Source: Thermithiobacillus tepidarius DSM 3134 (GTDB lineage: Bacteria; Pseudomonadota; Gammaproteobacteria; Acidithiobacillales; Thermithiobacillaceae). From it: a DNA stretch of 64,000 bases. Below the pieces are notes generated by a model. It was not told the origin of the DNA. It did no database searches and saw only the letters and a list, made by a program, of their open reading frames with translations. The first letter of the stretch is position 1. Each line of letters starts with the position of its first letter. Location of the stretch: NCBI RefSeq assembly GCF_000423825.1, contig NZ_AUIS01000008.1, positions 70,567 through 134,566 of the forward strand, read 5' to 3'. This document shows, in pieces, positions 1 to 9,849 of the stretch. The position numbers and the translations under genes are program-made.

Positions 1-38
1 GTGATTCGTGATTCGTGATTCGTGATTCGTGATTCGTG
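1..38. repeat. Heptamer tandem repeat (GTGATTC), 5 units
   Basis: Five consecutive GTGATTC units run from the first base and continue into a decayed unit; the array may extend beyond the window. It belongs to the same GTGANNC heptamer family seen at 76-110, 2378-2457, 3117-3137 and 4445-4516. Confidence 0.9.
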
Positions 39-75
39 CGCGAGTGTGGCGCGGCCCGCGCCGCCGCGCAAGCCG

Positions 76-110
76 TTTCACGTTTCACCATTCACGTCTC
101 ACGTCCCACC
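76..110. repeat. Heptamer repeat array, opposite orientation
   Basis: Five degenerate units of NNTCACG/C with strict 7-base spacing, the reverse complement of the GTGANNC family. With the array at 1-38 it forms a potential long hairpin. The stop codon of the minus-strand gene ending at 99 lies inside one unit. Confidence 0.85.
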
Positions 111-968
111 CGCCCCCGGAGCGCTGCGCATCAGCACTTCCACCTGCCCGGCCGGCAGGCCGGCCTCGACGGCGCTGTCCACGACTTCGGCCGGCAGGCC
201 GTACTTGATCAACGCCTGGGCCAGGGCTTGCGCCCGCGCTTCGGCCACGGCTTCCGTTCCCGGCTGCTCCGGTGCTACCCGCACCGTATAGCGGCGGTCG
301 GGCAATGCCCGCACCAGCGCCACCAGGCTCTGCACCTGCCGCTGTCCCGCCGCCGTCATCTGCTGGCCGCGGAAGAGCGCCGCGCCGTCGAGCCGCAGGT
401 GCTTGCCCTCGCTGTCGTCCTGCACTTGGGCCGCGCGGCTCAGCAGGGCGTTGAGGCCCGCCTCCATGCGCTGCTTCTCCAGCGCCAGCTGCGCGAGGCG
501 GGACTCCGCCTCCAGCCGCGCCCGGCGCTGGCGCTCGATTTCCTCGTTCAGCTCCAGCCGCTGCGCCATCTCCTGACGACGGCGGGCGATGCGGTCCTGC
601 AGCTCGGCCCGCCGCGCCTGCAGCTGCTGCAGTTCGCCGAGCAGCGCGTCCCGGCGCTGGGTCAGCGCCTGCACGCGCCCGGCGTCTTCGGCCGCCTGGG
701 CGAGCAGCTCCGCCTCGCGGGACTTGCTCTCGAAGCGGTCTTTCTGCAAGGCGTATTCCGGCGAGCCCGGCGCTGCCTTGCTCATGGCCTCCAGGGCGGC
801 CCGCGCTTCGGCCAGGGCTTGCGGCGCCGCCTGCGCCGCCTGGCCTTGGCTCAGCGCGGACAGGCGCTGCTGGAAGGTCTGCAGTTCCGGATTGGCCGCC
901 CGGGCGGCCGCGCCGGCGCCGAGCAGCATGCCGGCCAATACAACGGACATGAAAATGGACTTGGACAT
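99..968 (-). CDS. OmpA-like exported protein with coiled-coil region
   Basis: 289 residues. The N-terminus is a clear Sec signal peptide (hydrophobic stretch ending in AARAA around residue 25). Residues about 30-190 are rich in E, Q, R, A and L with heptad character, so a long coiled coil is likely. The last 100 residues resemble a peptidoglycan-binding OmpA C-terminal domain, but the motif is degenerate. It follows the DUF4398 lipoprotein gene by only 10 bases, so the two probably form an operon; DUF4398 and OmpA-like proteins are often neighbours and may act together at the envelope. The TGA stop lies in a heptamer repeat. Function inferred from domain type only. Confidence 0.75.
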   Translation of the reverse strand: MSKSIFMSVVLAGMLLGAGAAARAANPELQTFQQRLSALSQGQAAQAAPQALAEARAALEAMSKAAPGSPEYALQKDRFESKSREAELLAQAAEDAGRVQALTQRRDALLGELQQLQARRAELQDRIARRRQEMAQRLELNEEIERQRRARLEAESRLAQLALEKQRMEAGLNALLSRAAQVQDDSEGKHLRLDGAALFRGQQMTAAGQRQVQSLVALVRALPDRRYTVRVAPEQPGTEAVAEARAQALAQALIKYGLPAEVVDSAVEAGLPAGQVEVLMRSAPGAGGT

Positions 969-978
969 GGCGCTTTCT

Positions 979-1431
979 TCAGTTCAGCTCACGCAGTGTG
1001 GATTCCAGCTGGGTCACGGACTGCCGCATTTCCGCGAGCTGCTGCTCCAGTCCGGCGATTTCCTGTTCCAGGCTATGCTGCTTGTCCCGGTTGGGCTTGG
1101 CGCGCAGGTCGGCCTCCAGCAGATCGAGCTGGACGCGCGCCCGCTCCGCCTCGCGCTGGGCCGTCCGGTAATCCTTGGCCGCCAGCGCCTGGCGCCCGCT
1201 CTCCAGGGCGCGGCGGGCGGCCTGCAGGGCGCGCCGGGCCTCTTCGTCCAGGGGATCGCTGCTGGCGGCAGCGGCATCGGCCGGCTTTTCCACGCCGATG
1301 GCCAGCACCTTGGCGCGCGCGCTCTGCAGGTCCAGTTGCTGCATGGCTTGGTCGCCGCCGGTGCTGGCGCAAGCGGCCAGGCTCAGGATGCAACCGGCCA
1401 GGATGAAACGATGAAATGGGCTTGCCGTCAT
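979..1431 (-). CDS. DUF4398-type lipoprotein
   Basis: 150 residues. A type II signal peptide is visible, with lipobox LAAC placing the lipidated cysteine at about residue 21. The middle (residues 30-105) has the alternating A/R/E-rich helical pattern of DUF4398, including the ARRALESGRQALAAKDY-like segment; the last 40 residues form a short coiled coil. It is probably anchored in the outer membrane and cotranscribed with the OmpA-like gene just downstream. DUF4398 proteins have no established biochemical role. Confidence 0.75.
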   Translation of the reverse strand: MTASPFHRFILAGCILSLAACASTGGDQAMQQLDLQSARAKVLAIGVEKPADAAAASSDPLDEEARRALQAARRALESGRQALAAKDYRTAQREAERARVQLDLLEADLRAKPNRDKQHSLEQEIAGLEQQLAEMRQSVTQLESTLRELN

Positions 1432-1515
1432 GCTCGTACCACTCGATGAAAATTGCTTTGATCCAGGTGCTGCAGCTGGTCGGTGCGTGGCGCCTGCCCG
1501 ACACCGGCATGCATG

Positions 1516-1992
1516 CTATTCGTTCCCCCGATGATAAGGCAGGCCGGCCACCACGCTCCAGGCGCGGTACAACTGCTCCGCCAGGATCACGCGCACCACC
1601 GGATGGGCGAAAGTGAGGGGCGACAGGGACCAGCGCCAGTGGGCCTGGGCCAGGCATGCTTCGCTCAGGCCCTCGGGGCCGCCCACCCACAGTGCCACAT
1701 CGCGGCCCTCGGCCAGCCAGCCTTGGAGGCGCTCCGCCAGGACTTCGGTGGAGACGACCTGACCGCGCACGTCCAGCGCCACGACATAGGCCTGCTTGGG
1801 CGTGGCGGCCTGCAGACGGGCACCCTCCTCGCGGGTGATGCGCGCCAGGTCGGCGCCCTTACCGCGCTTGCCGGCCGGCAAACCGGTGAACTGCAGGACG
1901 CAGTGGGCCGGCATGCGCGCGCTGTACTCGGCCACGGCCGCCTCCACCCAGGCCGGCATCTTCTGGCCGATGGCCAGCACGTGCAGCTTCAC
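1516..1992 (-). CDS. rlmH: 23S rRNA (pseudouridine1915-N3)-methyltransferase RlmH
   Basis: 158 residues, normal for the family. RlmH is a SPOUT methyltransferase that uses SAM to methylate pseudouridine 1915 in helix 69 of 23S rRNA. The knot signature is present: WVGGPEGLS about residues 103-111 and the C-terminal LAEQLYRAWSV...PYHRGNE tail that contacts substrate. It starts 13 bases after rsfS ends, the usual gammaproteobacterial rsfS-rlmH pairing. Confidence 0.97.
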   Translation of the reverse strand: MKLHVLAIGQKMPAWVEAAVAEYSARMPAHCVLQFTGLPAGKRGKGADLARITREEGARLQAATPKQAYVVALDVRGQVVSTEVLAERLQGWLAEGRDVALWVGGPEGLSEACLAQAHWRWSLSPLTFAHPVVRVILAEQLYRAWSVVAGLPYHRGNE

Positions 1993-2005
1993 GAGGACGC
2001 GCGGT

Positions 2006-2353
2006 TCAGGAGGCGCCGCGGCTGGCGCCCACGGTGGACCAGAGCTTCTCCAGGTTGTAGTAGTCGCGGGTCTCGGCGCGCATCACGTGGGCCACCACGT
2101 CGCCCAGGTCCACCAGCACCCACTCGCCGGTCTCCTGCCCCTCCTCGCCCAAGGGCCGCACCCCACGCTCCTTGGCCTTTTCGACCACGCTGTCAGCCAG
2201 CGAACGCACGTGGCGATCGGAAGTCCCGGTGGCGATGACCAGATAATCAGTGATATCCGTCTGGCCGCGCACGTCCAGCACCTTGATGTCCACGCCCTTG
2301 CGATCCTCCAGGGCATCGACGACCACTTGCTTCAACTCTTCGGCGTTTAGCAC
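2006..2353 (-). CDS. rsfS: Ribosome silencing factor RsfS
   Basis: 115 residues. RsfS binds ribosomal protein uL14 and blocks 30S/50S joining in starvation. Family motifs are visible: [10 protein letters not shown] near the start, [20 protein letters not shown] in the centre and [16 protein letters not shown] in the C-terminal half. The start is a GTG about ten bases after an AAAGGAG ribosome binding site; an out-of-frame ATG sits just upstream. It is part of the nadD-rsfS-rlmH set. Confidence 0.96.
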   Translation of the reverse strand: MLNAEELKQVVVDALEDRKGVDIKVLDVRGQTDITDYLVIATGTSDRHVRSLADSVVEKAKERGVRPLGEEGQETGEWVLVDLGDVVAHVMRAETRDYYNLEKLWSTVGASRGAS

Positions 2354-2377
2354 GTATCCATTGGCTCCTTTGTTGGG

Positions 2378-2457
2378 GTGAGACGTGATTCGTGAAACGT
2401 GATTGGTGAAAAGCGGGCGATTTGCCTCTTTTCACGTTTCACGAATCACGCGTCACC
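2378..2457. repeat. Inverted pair of heptamer repeat arrays
   Basis: Five GTGANNN units (2378-2412) face four NNNTCAC units (2429-2456) across a 16-base spacer. The facing units GTGATTC-GTGAAAC and GTTTCAC-GAATCAC are complementary, so the RNA could form a long hairpin between nadD and rsfS. The TGA stop of nadD lies inside the right array. Confidence 0.85.
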
Positions 2458-3129
2458 TGGCAGCGAGCCGCACTCGCGGCGATACAAATCATGCTGCCCG
2501 ATGTAGGCCAGCACCGCGTCCGGCAGCAGAAAGCGCGGGCTGGCGCCCTGGGCCACCAGGTCGCGGATCTGGGTGGCCGAAATCGACAGGGCGGTCACCG
2601 TCTGGAACAGGATGCCGCCCGCCGGCCGCGCCAGCAGGGCCGCCGGCGTCTCCATCTGGCGCGCCTGCACCTCGAGCTTCAGCACTTCCGGCAGCTCCGG
2701 GTTGTTCCAGCCGGGCCGGCAGGTGACCACCAGGTGCACCAGATCGAGAATCTCGCGCCAGCGGTGCCAGGTATCGAAGCGCAGGAAGGCGTCGGTGCCC
2801 AGGATGAAGCACAGCGGCGTGTCGCCGTACTCGGCCCGCAGCCGCGCCAGGGTCTCGACGGCATAGCTGGGGCTGACCTTGCGCACCTCCCAGTCCAGCA
2901 CCGTGAAAACCGGGTGCGGCGCCGCCGCCAGCTGCGTCATGGCCAACCGGTGCGCGGCGTCGGCGTGGGGCTGGCGGCGGTGTGGCGGCTGGCCGGCGGG
3001 TACCAGCAGCACCTGCTCGATGCCCAGTGCCTGGCGCACTTCCTCCGCCGGCCGCAGGTGGCCGAAATGGATCGGATCGAAGGTCCCGCCAAGGATGGCG
3101 ATCCCCCGCCGTGTCGTATCACGCTTCAC
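2446..3129 (-). CDS. nadD: Nicotinate-nucleotide adenylyltransferase NadD
   Basis: 227 residues. It makes deamido-NAD from nicotinate mononucleotide and ATP in NAD biosynthesis. The nucleotidyltransferase motif [12 protein letters not shown] is at residues about 14-25 and the second motif [11 protein letters not shown] about 180-190 (ISxTxxR). The start is uncertain: no ATG fits, and the chosen GTG is in one unit of a short heptamer array (3117-3137), with a second in-frame possibility one unit upstream. The stop is in another heptamer array. It lies between proA and rsfS, as in many gammaproteobacteria. Confidence 0.95.
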   Translation of the reverse strand: MKRDTTRRGIAILGGTFDPIHFGHLRPAEEVRQALGIEQVLLVPAGQPPHRRQPHADAAHRLAMTQLAAAPHPVFTVLDWEVRKVSPSYAVETLARLRAEYGDTPLCFILGTDAFLRFDTWHRWREILDLVHLVVTCRPGWNNPELPEVLKLEVQARQMETPAALLARPAGGILFQTVTALSISATQIRDLVAQGASPRFLLPDAVLAYIGQHDLYRRECGSLPGDA

Positions 3130-3137
3130 GCTTCACC
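3117..3137. repeat. Short heptamer array at the nadD start
   Basis: Three units (TATCACG, CTTCACG, CTTCACC). Read on the minus strand they are GTGAAGC-GTGAAGC-GTGATAC, so the nadD GTG start codon is supplied by the repeat. Confidence 0.8.
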
Positions 3138-3154
3138 TTGCATGCTTGCGCGGC

Positions 3155-4423
3155 TCACTGCCGCACATGCCCGTCGCCCAGCACGATCCACTTCTGCGTG
3201 GTCAGTCCCTCCAGGCCCACCGGGCCGCGCACGTGCAGCTTGTCGGTGGAGATGCCGATCTCCGCGCCGAGCCCGTATTCGAAGCCGTCGGCGAAGCGGG
3301 TGGAGGCGTTGACCATGACCGAACTGGAATCCACCTCGCGCAGGAAGCGGCGGGCGTGGCTGTAATCCTCGGTCACGATGGCCTCGCTGTGGCCGGAGCC
3401 GTACTGGGCGATGTGGTCCATGGCCGCGTCCAGGCTGTCCACCACCTTGACGGAGATGATGGGGCCCAGATACTCGGTGTAATAGTCCTCCTCCGTGGCG
3501 ACGGCAAGGTCTGGCAGAAGCTTCAGAGTCTCCGGACAGCCGCGCAACTCGATGCCCTTCTCGCGCAGGGCGGCGGCGATGGGCGGCAGCATGTCGCCGG
3601 CCACCGCCTGGTGCACCAGCAGGCTTTCGGCGGTGTTGCAGGTGCCCAGGCGCTGGACCTTGGCGTTGACCACGATCCTCACGGCCTTGTCCAGGTTGGC
3701 GAACTCGTCCACGTAGACGTGGCAGTTGCCGTGCAGGTGCTTGATCACCGGCACGGTGGCCTCGGCGCTGATGCGCTCGATGAGGCTCTTGCCGCCGCGC
3801 GGGATGATGATGTCGATGAGCCCCCGCATGCGGATCATCGCCCCCACCGCGGCGCGGTCCGGCGTATCCAGCACCTGGATGGCGTCCAGGGGCAGGCGGG
3901 CGCGGCCGAGGGCGGCGCGCAGGCGCTCGGCGATGGCCTGATTGCTGTGAAAGGCCTCGGAGCCGCCGCGCAGGATCACCGCATTGCCCGACTTCAGGCA
4001 CAGTCCGGCGGCATCGGCGGTGACGTTGGGACGCGACTCGTAGATCATGCCGATCACACCGATGGGCATGCGCATCTTGCCCACCTGGATGCCGCTCGGA
4101 CGGAACTTGAGATCGGCGATCTCGCCCACTGGATCGGGCAGGGCGGCGATTTCGCGCAGCCCCTCGGCCATGGCCTGCAGGCGCGGCTCGCTCAGGGTGA
4201 GCCGGTCCAGGCTGGCCGCATCCAGGCCCGCCGCCTCGGCATTGCGCAGATCCTTGCGGTTGGCCTTCTGGATTTCCTCGCTGTCGCGCACGATGAACTC
4301 GGCCATGCCCAGCAGGGCCTCGTTCTTGGCGCGGGTGTCGGCCTGTTGCAGGACGCGGGCGGCGGCGCGGGCGCGCTCGGCCAGGCCGCGGACCTGGGTC
4401 TCAACAGGAGTGTGCTTTTCCAT
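3155..4423 (-). CDS. proA: Gamma-glutamyl phosphate reductase ProA
   Basis: 422 residues, the usual length. It reduces gamma-glutamyl phosphate to glutamate-5-semialdehyde with NADPH, the second step of proline synthesis. Aldehyde-dehydrogenase-fold motifs are visible: [11 protein letters not shown], the catalytic-cysteine region [16 protein letters not shown] and the C-terminal [15 protein letters not shown]-type end. The ATG at 4423 follows an AGAGGAG site by nine bases; a longer reading upstream only translates the heptamer repeats. It sits between holA and nadD. Confidence 0.97.
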   Translation of the reverse strand: MEKHTPVETQVRGLAERARAAARVLQQADTRAKNEALLGMAEFIVRDSEEIQKANRKDLRNAEAAGLDAASLDRLTLSEPRLQAMAEGLREIAALPDPVGEIADLKFRPSGIQVGKMRMPIGVIGMIYESRPNVTADAAGLCLKSGNAVILRGGSEAFHSNQAIAERLRAALGRARLPLDAIQVLDTPDRAAVGAMIRMRGLIDIIIPRGGKSLIERISAEATVPVIKHLHGNCHVYVDEFANLDKAVRIVVNAKVQRLGTCNTAESLLVHQAVAGDMLPPIAAALREKGIELRGCPETLKLLPDLAVATEEDYYTEYLGPIISVKVVDSLDAAMDHIAQYGSGHSEAIVTEDYSHARRFLREVDSSSVMVNASTRFADGFEYGLGAEIGISTDKLHVRGPVGLEGLTTQKWIVLGDGHVRQ

Positions 4424-4444
4424 CTTTACGAACTCCTCTTCGCG

Positions 4445-4516
4445 GTGAGACGTGACTCGTGAAACGTGAGGCGTGAAAAACAGTCGGCGGCCTCGTCTCA
4501 CGTCTCACGTCTCACC
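4445..4516. repeat. Inverted pair of heptamer repeat arrays
   Basis: Five GTGANNN units face about three GTCTCAC units across a GC-rich spacer, so the transcript could fold back. The last five codons of holA (VRRET and stop) are encoded by the right array. Same design as 2378-2457. Confidence 0.85.
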
Positions 4517-5517
4517 AATCCATGCTGTCCGGCCAGTCTCAGGGCCACCTCCGCCAGGGTCGGCCAGACCGGCAGGGCCGCCCGCCCCTTCAGCGCCTCG
4601 TCGAGGCGGGCGCACAGGCGCAGGGCCGGGATCAGGTCCTCGCTGCGGCGGCTGCGGGCGACCCGCTGCAACAACTCCTGGCGCGGACCGAAGATCTTGT
4701 GTTCGCGCCACAGCGCCGCCGGATCGGTGCGACGCCCCTGCAGGGCGATCAGCAGGCGCAGGTCGCGGGTCAAGGCCCACAATACCAGTATAGGCTCGAT
4801 GCCCTCAAGGCGCAGATGGTCCAGAATATGCAGGGCTTGGCGCGCCTCGCCGCGCAAGGCGGCGTCGGCCAGGTCGAAGACGCTGTAGCGGGCGCTGTCG
4901 CCGATCACGGCCAGCACGTCCGCCGGGGCGACTTCCGCGCCCGCGGACAGCAACCGCAATTGGTCGATGGCCTGCACGCAGGCCAGCAGATTGCCTTCGG
5001 TGCGCTCCGCGAGCAGGGCCTGGGCCTCGGCGCTGGCACGCAGGCCCGCCTGGCGCAGGCGCCCGGCCACCCATTGGGGCCACTGGCGCGGCTCCGGCGG
5101 GTAGAACAGCACCACCGCGCCGGCGCTTTCCAGGGCCTTGAACCAGCCGGCCTTCTGGGCGGCGGCATCGGGCCGTTCGCCGGTGACCAGCAGGAGGACT
5201 TCCGCGGGCGGCTGCGCCGCCCAGGCCTGCAGCAGCTTGCCGCCCACATCCCCGGGCTTGCCCGCGCCCAGACGCAGGATCAGCAGCCGCCGCTCGGCAA
5301 AGAGGGACAGGCTGTGCTGCGCCTCCTCCAGGCGCCGGAAGTCGAAACCCGGCTCCACGGTCCAAACCTCGGTCTGGGCAAAGCCCGCCCGCGCCGCGGC
5401 CCCGCGCACGGCCTGCTCCGCCTCGATCAGCAGCAGCGGCTCGCTGCTGAAGAGGCCATAGAGGGGGGCCAGGGAGCCCTGCAGGTGGGTGGCGAACTGC
5501 TCCGGCTTCAGACGCAT
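4498..5517 (-). CDS. holA: DNA polymerase III delta subunit HolA
   Basis: 339 residues. HolA is the clamp-loader subunit that opens the beta sliding clamp. The N-terminal [23 protein letters not shown] region and the central domain II ([17 protein letters not shown], around residues 165-185) match the family. It lies 67 bases downstream of lptE, the standard leuS-lptE-holA order. The final residues come from heptamer repeat sequence, so the natural C-terminus may have been slightly altered. Confidence 0.96.
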   Translation of the reverse strand: MRLKPEQFATHLQGSLAPLYGLFSSEPLLLIEAEQAVRGAAARAGFAQTEVWTVEPGFDFRRLEEAQHSLSLFAERRLLILRLGAGKPGDVGGKLLQAWAAQPPAEVLLLVTGERPDAAAQKAGWFKALESAGAVVLFYPPEPRQWPQWVAGRLRQAGLRASAEAQALLAERTEGNLLACVQAIDQLRLLSAGAEVAPADVLAVIGDSARYSVFDLADAALRGEARQALHILDHLRLEGIEPILVLWALTRDLRLLIALQGRRTDPAALWREHKIFGPRQELLQRVARSRRSEDLIPALRLCARLDEALKGRAALPVWPTLAEVALRLAGQHGLVRRET

Positions 5518-5584
5518 GGCTGAGGGAGGGCGGCCAGGATGGATACTACGCGGCGGGCGGGGCCGGCCAGCACCGGACGGCGTC

Positions 5585-6130
5585 TCACTGCCCGCCGCGC
5601 GCCGCCGGCTGCGCGCTGCCTTTGTAGTAGCTGAGCGCGCGCAGGATCTGCTCGGCGCCGTCGCGCAGCAGCTCGTCGCGCAGGGACTGGGCCTGGATAT
5701 CGGTGGCCAGGACGTTGGTGCTGGTATAGGTGTAGTCGCGCTGGATTTCGATGGATTGCTCCGGCAGCAGGTCCTCGCCCGAGGCCGCGCGCAGCCGGTA
5801 GCGGGTATGCAGGATGAGCAGGAACTCGCGCGCCACGCCTTGCTGATCGATGCTGGCCACCCGCTGCTCGATGTTGGTGCCGCTGACCACCAGCACCGGC
5901 GCGTTGGGCGCCGTCTCCACCGACTGGGAGGCCATCATCAGGCGCTGGCGCAGGGCGCGCACCAGGGCCTCGTCGTTCTGTCCGGCCGGCTGCAGGCGCA
6001 CCCCTGCCAAGGCCGCCGGCAGCGGCTCGGCGCCGCGCAAGTGGAAGCCGCAGCCGCCGAGCGGGACGAGCAACACCGCGACGAAGAGCAAAGCGCGGCT
6101 GAATTTCGCTGCCTTAAACGAGTAACTCAC
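5585..6130 (-). CDS. lptE: LPS-assembly lipoprotein LptE
   Basis: 181 residues from the preferred start. LptE plugs the LptD barrel and helps insert lipopolysaccharide into the outer membrane. A lipoprotein signal is clear: a hydrophobic run followed by LGGC, lipidated cysteine about residue 27, then GFHLRG as in other LptE proteins. The GTG at 6130 is preferred because it follows AAGGACAGGA; a GTG at 6157 gives nine extra residues but has no ribosome binding site. It lies 47 bases after the leuS stop codon. Confidence 0.93.
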   Translation of the reverse strand: MSYSFKAAKFSRALLFVAVLLVPLGGCGFHLRGAEPLPAALAGVRLQPAGQNDEALVRALRQRLMMASQSVETAPNAPVLVVSGTNIEQRVASIDQQGVAREFLLILHTRYRLRAASGEDLLPEQSIEIQRDYTYTSTNVLATDIQAQSLRDELLRDGAEQILRALSYYKGSAQPAARGGQ

Positions 6131-6177
6131 GATGCATCCTGTCCTTGGGATCTCCACGTTTGGTCCGCTGCCACCCG

Positions 6178-8730
6178 TTACTTGCCGCCCACGATGTTGA
6201 CGAGCTTCCCCGGCACCACGATCACCTTCTTCACCTCGCCGCCTTCCAGGAAGCGCTGCACCGCCGGGCTGGCCAGGGCCAGTTCCCGCACCTGCGCCTG
6301 GCTGGCGTCGGCGGGCACGGCGATGCGGTCGCGCAGCTTGCCGTTCACCTGCACCACCAGGGTCAGGGTACTCTGCTCCAGCGCCGCGGCATCGGCCTCA
6401 GGCCAAGGCGCGAAATTGAGCTCCGTGTCCTGCCCCAGCACCGCCCACAGCCGCTCGCAGATGTGCGGGGTGAAGGGCGCCAGCAGGTGCACCAGCACCC
6501 GCAGTCCCTCGCCCACCACCGCCCGCATGTCCGCCTCCCGCGCCGCCACCTCGCGGCCAAGGGCGTTGGACAGCTCCATGATGCCGGCGATGGCCGGATT
6601 GAAGTGGTAGCGCTCCACGTTGGCCGTGACCCGCTGGATGGTCTGGTGCACCACGCGGCGCAGGTCGGCGGCGGCGGGCGACAGCTCGGCCGGCAACGGC
6701 GGGATGGGCCCGCCATAGTCGTGCACCAGGCGCCAGACCCGCTTCAGGAAGCGGTGCGCGCCTTCGACGGCCTCGTCGGACCACTCCAGCGACTGCTCCG
6801 GCGGCGCGGCGAAGAGGATGAAGAGCCGCGCCGTGTCCGCGCCGTAGCGATCGATCAGCGCCTGCGGGTCCACCGTATTGCCCTTGGACTTGCTCATCTT
6901 GGCGCCGTCCTTGAGCACCATGCCCTGGGTCAAGAGGCGCGCGAAGGGCTCGTCGAAGCGCGGCTCGGCGGGCAGCAGACCCACGTCGCGCAGGAGCTTG
7001 TTGAAAAAACGCGCGTAGAGGAGGTGCAGCACCGCGTGCTCCACGCCGCCCACGTACTGGTCCACCGGCAGCCAGTAGTGCGCGCGCTCATCCAGCATCT
7101 TTTCGTGCTGGTCCGGGCAGGCGTAGCGGGCGTAATACCAGGAGCTCTCCACGAAGGTGTCCATGGTGTCCGTCTCGCGCCGGGCCGGGCCGCCGCACTG
7201 CGGGCAGTCCACCCGGTAGAAGGCCGGGTCGTCGTGCAGCGGCGAACGCGGACCGTTCAGGACCACGTCCTCGGGCAGCGTCACCGGCAGATCGGCTTCC
7301 GGCACCGGCACCACGCCGCAGTGCTCGCAATGGATCATGGGAATCGGCGTGCCCCAGTAGCGCTGGCGCGAGATGCCCCAGTCGCGCAGGCGGTAGTTCA
7401 CCGTCTTGCGGCCCTTGCCGCCGCGCTCCAGGGCCTCGGTGATGGCGCGCCTGCCCTCGGGCGAGGGCAGGCCGCTGAAGGACCCGGAGTCCACCAGCAC
7501 GCCGGGCTCGGTGTAGGCCTGCTCGGCCACCAGCGCCGCCGGATCCGCGGCCTCGCCCTCGGGCTGGATCACCACCCGGATGGGCAGATCGTACTTGCGG
7601 GCGAACTCGTAGTCGCGCTGGTCGTGGGCGGGCACGCTCATCACCGCGCCCTCGCCGTAGCCCATGAGCACGAAGTTGGCCACCCACACCGGAAGCTCCG
7701 CGCCGGTCAGCGGATGCACGGCCTTGAGTCCCGTGTCCATGCCGAGCTTTTCCTGGGTCTCCACCGCCGCTTCCGCCACCGCCGTATGGCGACACTGCTC
7801 GATGAAAGCCGCGAGATCAGGCCGCTGCTCGGCCGCCCGGGCGGCGAGCGGGTGTTCCGGCGCCAGGGCGAGATAGGTCACGCCCATGAGGGTGTCGGGA
7901 CGGGTGGTGAAGACCTTGACCGCCGCCGAAGCGTCCGCCAGCGGGAAGACCACCTCGGCGCCCTCGGAGCGGCCGATCCAGTTGCGCTGCATGGTGATCA
8001 CCTGCTCGGGCCAGCCGTCCTGCAGGCGCTCCAGGTCATCCAGCAGCTCCTCGGCGTAATCGGTGATCTTCATGAACCACTGGGTGATCTCGCGCCGCTC
8101 CACCAGGGCGCCCGAACGCCAGCCGCGGCCGTCGACCACCTGCTCGTTGGCCAGCACCGTCTGGTCCACCGGGTCCCAGTTGACCGGCGACTTCTTCTGA
8201 TAGACCAGTCCCTTCTTCCAGAGCTGGACGAAGAGCCACTGCTCCCAGCGGTAGTATTCAGGTTTGCAGGTGGCGATCTCCCGCGACCAGTCGTAGGACA
8301 GGCCCAGGCGCTTGAGCTGGCCGCGCATGTGTTCGATGTTGCTGTAGGTCCACGCCGCCGGCGCCACGCCGTGCTTGAGAGCGGCATTCTCGGCGGGCAG
8401 GCCGAAGGCGTCCCAGCCCATGGGCTGGAGCACGTTCTTGCCGCGCATGCGCTGGTAGCGCGCGATCACGTCGCCGATGGAATAGTTGCGCACGTGGCCC
8501 ATGTGCAGCTGCCCGGAGGGATAAGGGAACATGGACAGGCAGTAGAACTTCTCGCGATCCGCATCCTCGACCGCGCGAAACAGCTGGCGCTCCTCCCAGC
8601 GGCGCTGGACGGCGTCCTCCAGCTCGGCGGGCTGGTAATCGCGCCCGGCGGCCTCGTGCCGCGGCATGTTCGCACTGTCACCCATCGCGTTGTGGGACGG
8701 TTTTTCGTGTTCGCGCTCTACTGAACTCAT
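6178..8730 (-). CDS. leuS: Leucyl-tRNA synthetase LeuS
   Basis: 850 residues. It charges tRNA-Leu. The class I HIGH-type signature appears as HMGH near residue 75 (after FPYPSGQL), the KMSKS loop near residue 610, the CP1 editing domain with [13 protein letters not shown] near 340, and zinc-type cysteine pairs around residues 470-510. The ATG at 8730 is used; a later in-frame ATG (MPRHEAAG) would remove about 20 poorly conserved residues and is possible. A longer reading to 8916 is rejected because it crosses an apparently non-coding leader. First gene of the leuS-lptE-holA block. Confidence 0.97.
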   Translation of the reverse strand: MSSVEREHEKPSHNAMGDSANMPRHEAAGRDYQPAELEDAVQRRWEERQLFRAVEDADREKFYCLSMFPYPSGQLHMGHVRNYSIGDVIARYQRMRGKNVLQPMGWDAFGLPAENAALKHGVAPAAWTYSNIEHMRGQLKRLGLSYDWSREIATCKPEYYRWEQWLFVQLWKKGLVYQKKSPVNWDPVDQTVLANEQVVDGRGWRSGALVERREITQWFMKITDYAEELLDDLERLQDGWPEQVITMQRNWIGRSEGAEVVFPLADASAAVKVFTTRPDTLMGVTYLALAPEHPLAARAAEQRPDLAAFIEQCRHTAVAEAAVETQEKLGMDTGLKAVHPLTGAELPVWVANFVLMGYGEGAVMSVPAHDQRDYEFARKYDLPIRVVIQPEGEAADPAALVAEQAYTEPGVLVDSGSFSGLPSPEGRRAITEALERGGKGRKTVNYRLRDWGISRQRYWGTPIPMIHCEHCGVVPVPEADLPVTLPEDVVLNGPRSPLHDDPAFYRVDCPQCGGPARRETDTMDTFVESSWYYARYACPDQHEKMLDERAHYWLPVDQYVGGVEHAVLHLLYARFFNKLLRDVGLLPAEPRFDEPFARLLTQGMVLKDGAKMSKSKGNTVDPQALIDRYGADTARLFILFAAPPEQSLEWSDEAVEGAHRFLKRVWRLVHDYGGPIPPLPAELSPAAADLRRVVHQTIQRVTANVERYHFNPAIAGIMELSNALGREVAAREADMRAVVGEGLRVLVHLLAPFTPHICERLWAVLGQDTELNFAPWPEADAAALEQSTLTLVVQVNGKLRDRIAVPADASQAQVRELALASPAVQRFLEGGEVKKVIVVPGKLVNIVGGK

Positions 8731-8987
8731 CTTTGGACACCTGCACGGATGCGGTGAGGGTAAAATAAAGGTTTTAAAGGTTGCCACAGGGGGGGTAGTC
8801 CGTGCAATGATACGCACCGGATCATCATTTGCCGCACGAATTCTACAGTTCACAACGCCCGCCGTTGTGACGCAGAACAGGTGAGGCAGACCGGCGAACG
8901 GTTGCAGCACCGGCATCCATCAGGATGCCGCGCGCTCCCGTACGCGGGCCTGCCTTTTGTCCTCAACGTCATCATGCAGGTTGAACT

Positions 8988-9779
8988 ATGCCCGAATTGC
9001 CCGAAACCGAACTGATCGCGGAGAAGCTGCGCAGCGCCGCCCTGAACAAGCGCCTGGAGGACATTGCCTTCAAGGGTGGCCGCGGCAACGAACAGGAAGA
9101 AGCCCTGGCATCCGCCCTCGCCCGCCTGCAAGGCTGCCGCATCACCGACGTGGCCCGCTACGGCACTTTCCTGTTCCTGGAATTCGAGGAACAAGGCATC
9201 CTCAGCCTCAACCTGGCCGGCGAAGTAGACGTGCAGCTGCAGCGCGGCCGCCTGGACCTTCCCGAGCACAATGCCCTCCTGCTGCGCTGCCAGGGAGGGT
9301 TCCAGCTGCTGCTCAGCGCCCCCAACCTGGTCGCCCGCGTCCGCCTCCTGGACGAAGAGGCGGACGTGGACTACCTGACCAAGCTGGGCCCCGACCCCCT
9401 GCTGGATAGCGAGGTAGCCACGCACCTCGCGCCCGCCCTGGGCCGCCGCCGCACCCATGTGCGCGCCGCCCTGATGCAGGACAACCTCGTGGCCGGCATC
9501 GGCCCCACCTGGGCCGACGAAATTCTGTTCCAGTCCCGCATCCGGCCCGACCGCCTGGTGCCGGAGCTCACCCCGCAGGAGCGGGAGCGCCTGCTCAAGA
9601 ACCTGCCCAAGGTACTGGACCGCGCCGTGCGCTGCCAAGCCAAGCCCAATCTCCTGCCCCAAAACTTCCTCACCCGCCACCGCCACGACGATCAGCTGTG
9701 CCCCATCTGCGGCGGCCCGCTGGAAACCCTGGAAGGGGGCAGCAAGGGAGCGCTGTTCTGTCCGAAATGCCAGGTTTGA
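8988..9779 (+). CDS. Divergent Fpg/MutM-like DNA glycosylase
   Basis: 263 residues. Fpg-family enzymes excise oxidised purines and nick the DNA. Family features: the N-terminal proline nucleophile in MPELPETE, a helix-two-turn-helix segment (QDNLVAGIGPTWADEIL, about residues 164-180), and a C-terminal zinc finger with CPIC...CPKC. Differences by eye: the lysine matching Lys57 of E. coli Fpg appears to be Thr (RYGTFLFLEF), the zinc-finger arginine (Arg258) is replaced by Lys, and the HLGMSG void-filling segment reads NLAGEV. A paralogous or altered-specificity member is therefore likely, so I leave the symbol blank. It is divergent from leuS. Confidence 0.85.
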   Translation: MPELPETELIAEKLRSAALNKRLEDIAFKGGRGNEQEEALASALARLQGCRITDVARYGTFLFLEFEEQGILSLNLAGEVDVQLQRGRLDLPEHNALLLRCQGGFQLLLSAPNLVARVRLLDEEADVDYLTKLGPDPLLDSEVATHLAPALGRRRTHVRAALMQDNLVAGIGPTWADEILFQSRIRPDRLVPELTPQERERLLKNLPKVLDRAVRCQAKPNLLPQNFLTRHRHDDQLCPICGGPLETLEGGSKGALFCPKCQV

Positions 9780-9849
9780 TGGGGGCGAGGGGCTGAGTCA
9801 AAGGCCGGGACGGGCGCGGTGCCGTGCCTGCCGGGCCGGGATCCTGTAC

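Noticed and set aside
6145-8724. 859-residue open frame on the plus strand opposite leuS
   Set aside because: It lies entirely opposite leuS, which has clear motifs. Long antisense frames are common in high-GC DNA. No domain is recognisable.
8731-8987. Riboswitch or T-box leader before leuS or the Fpg-like gene
   Set aside because: Only short hairpins are visible, with no conserved T-box or leucine leader-peptide sequence.
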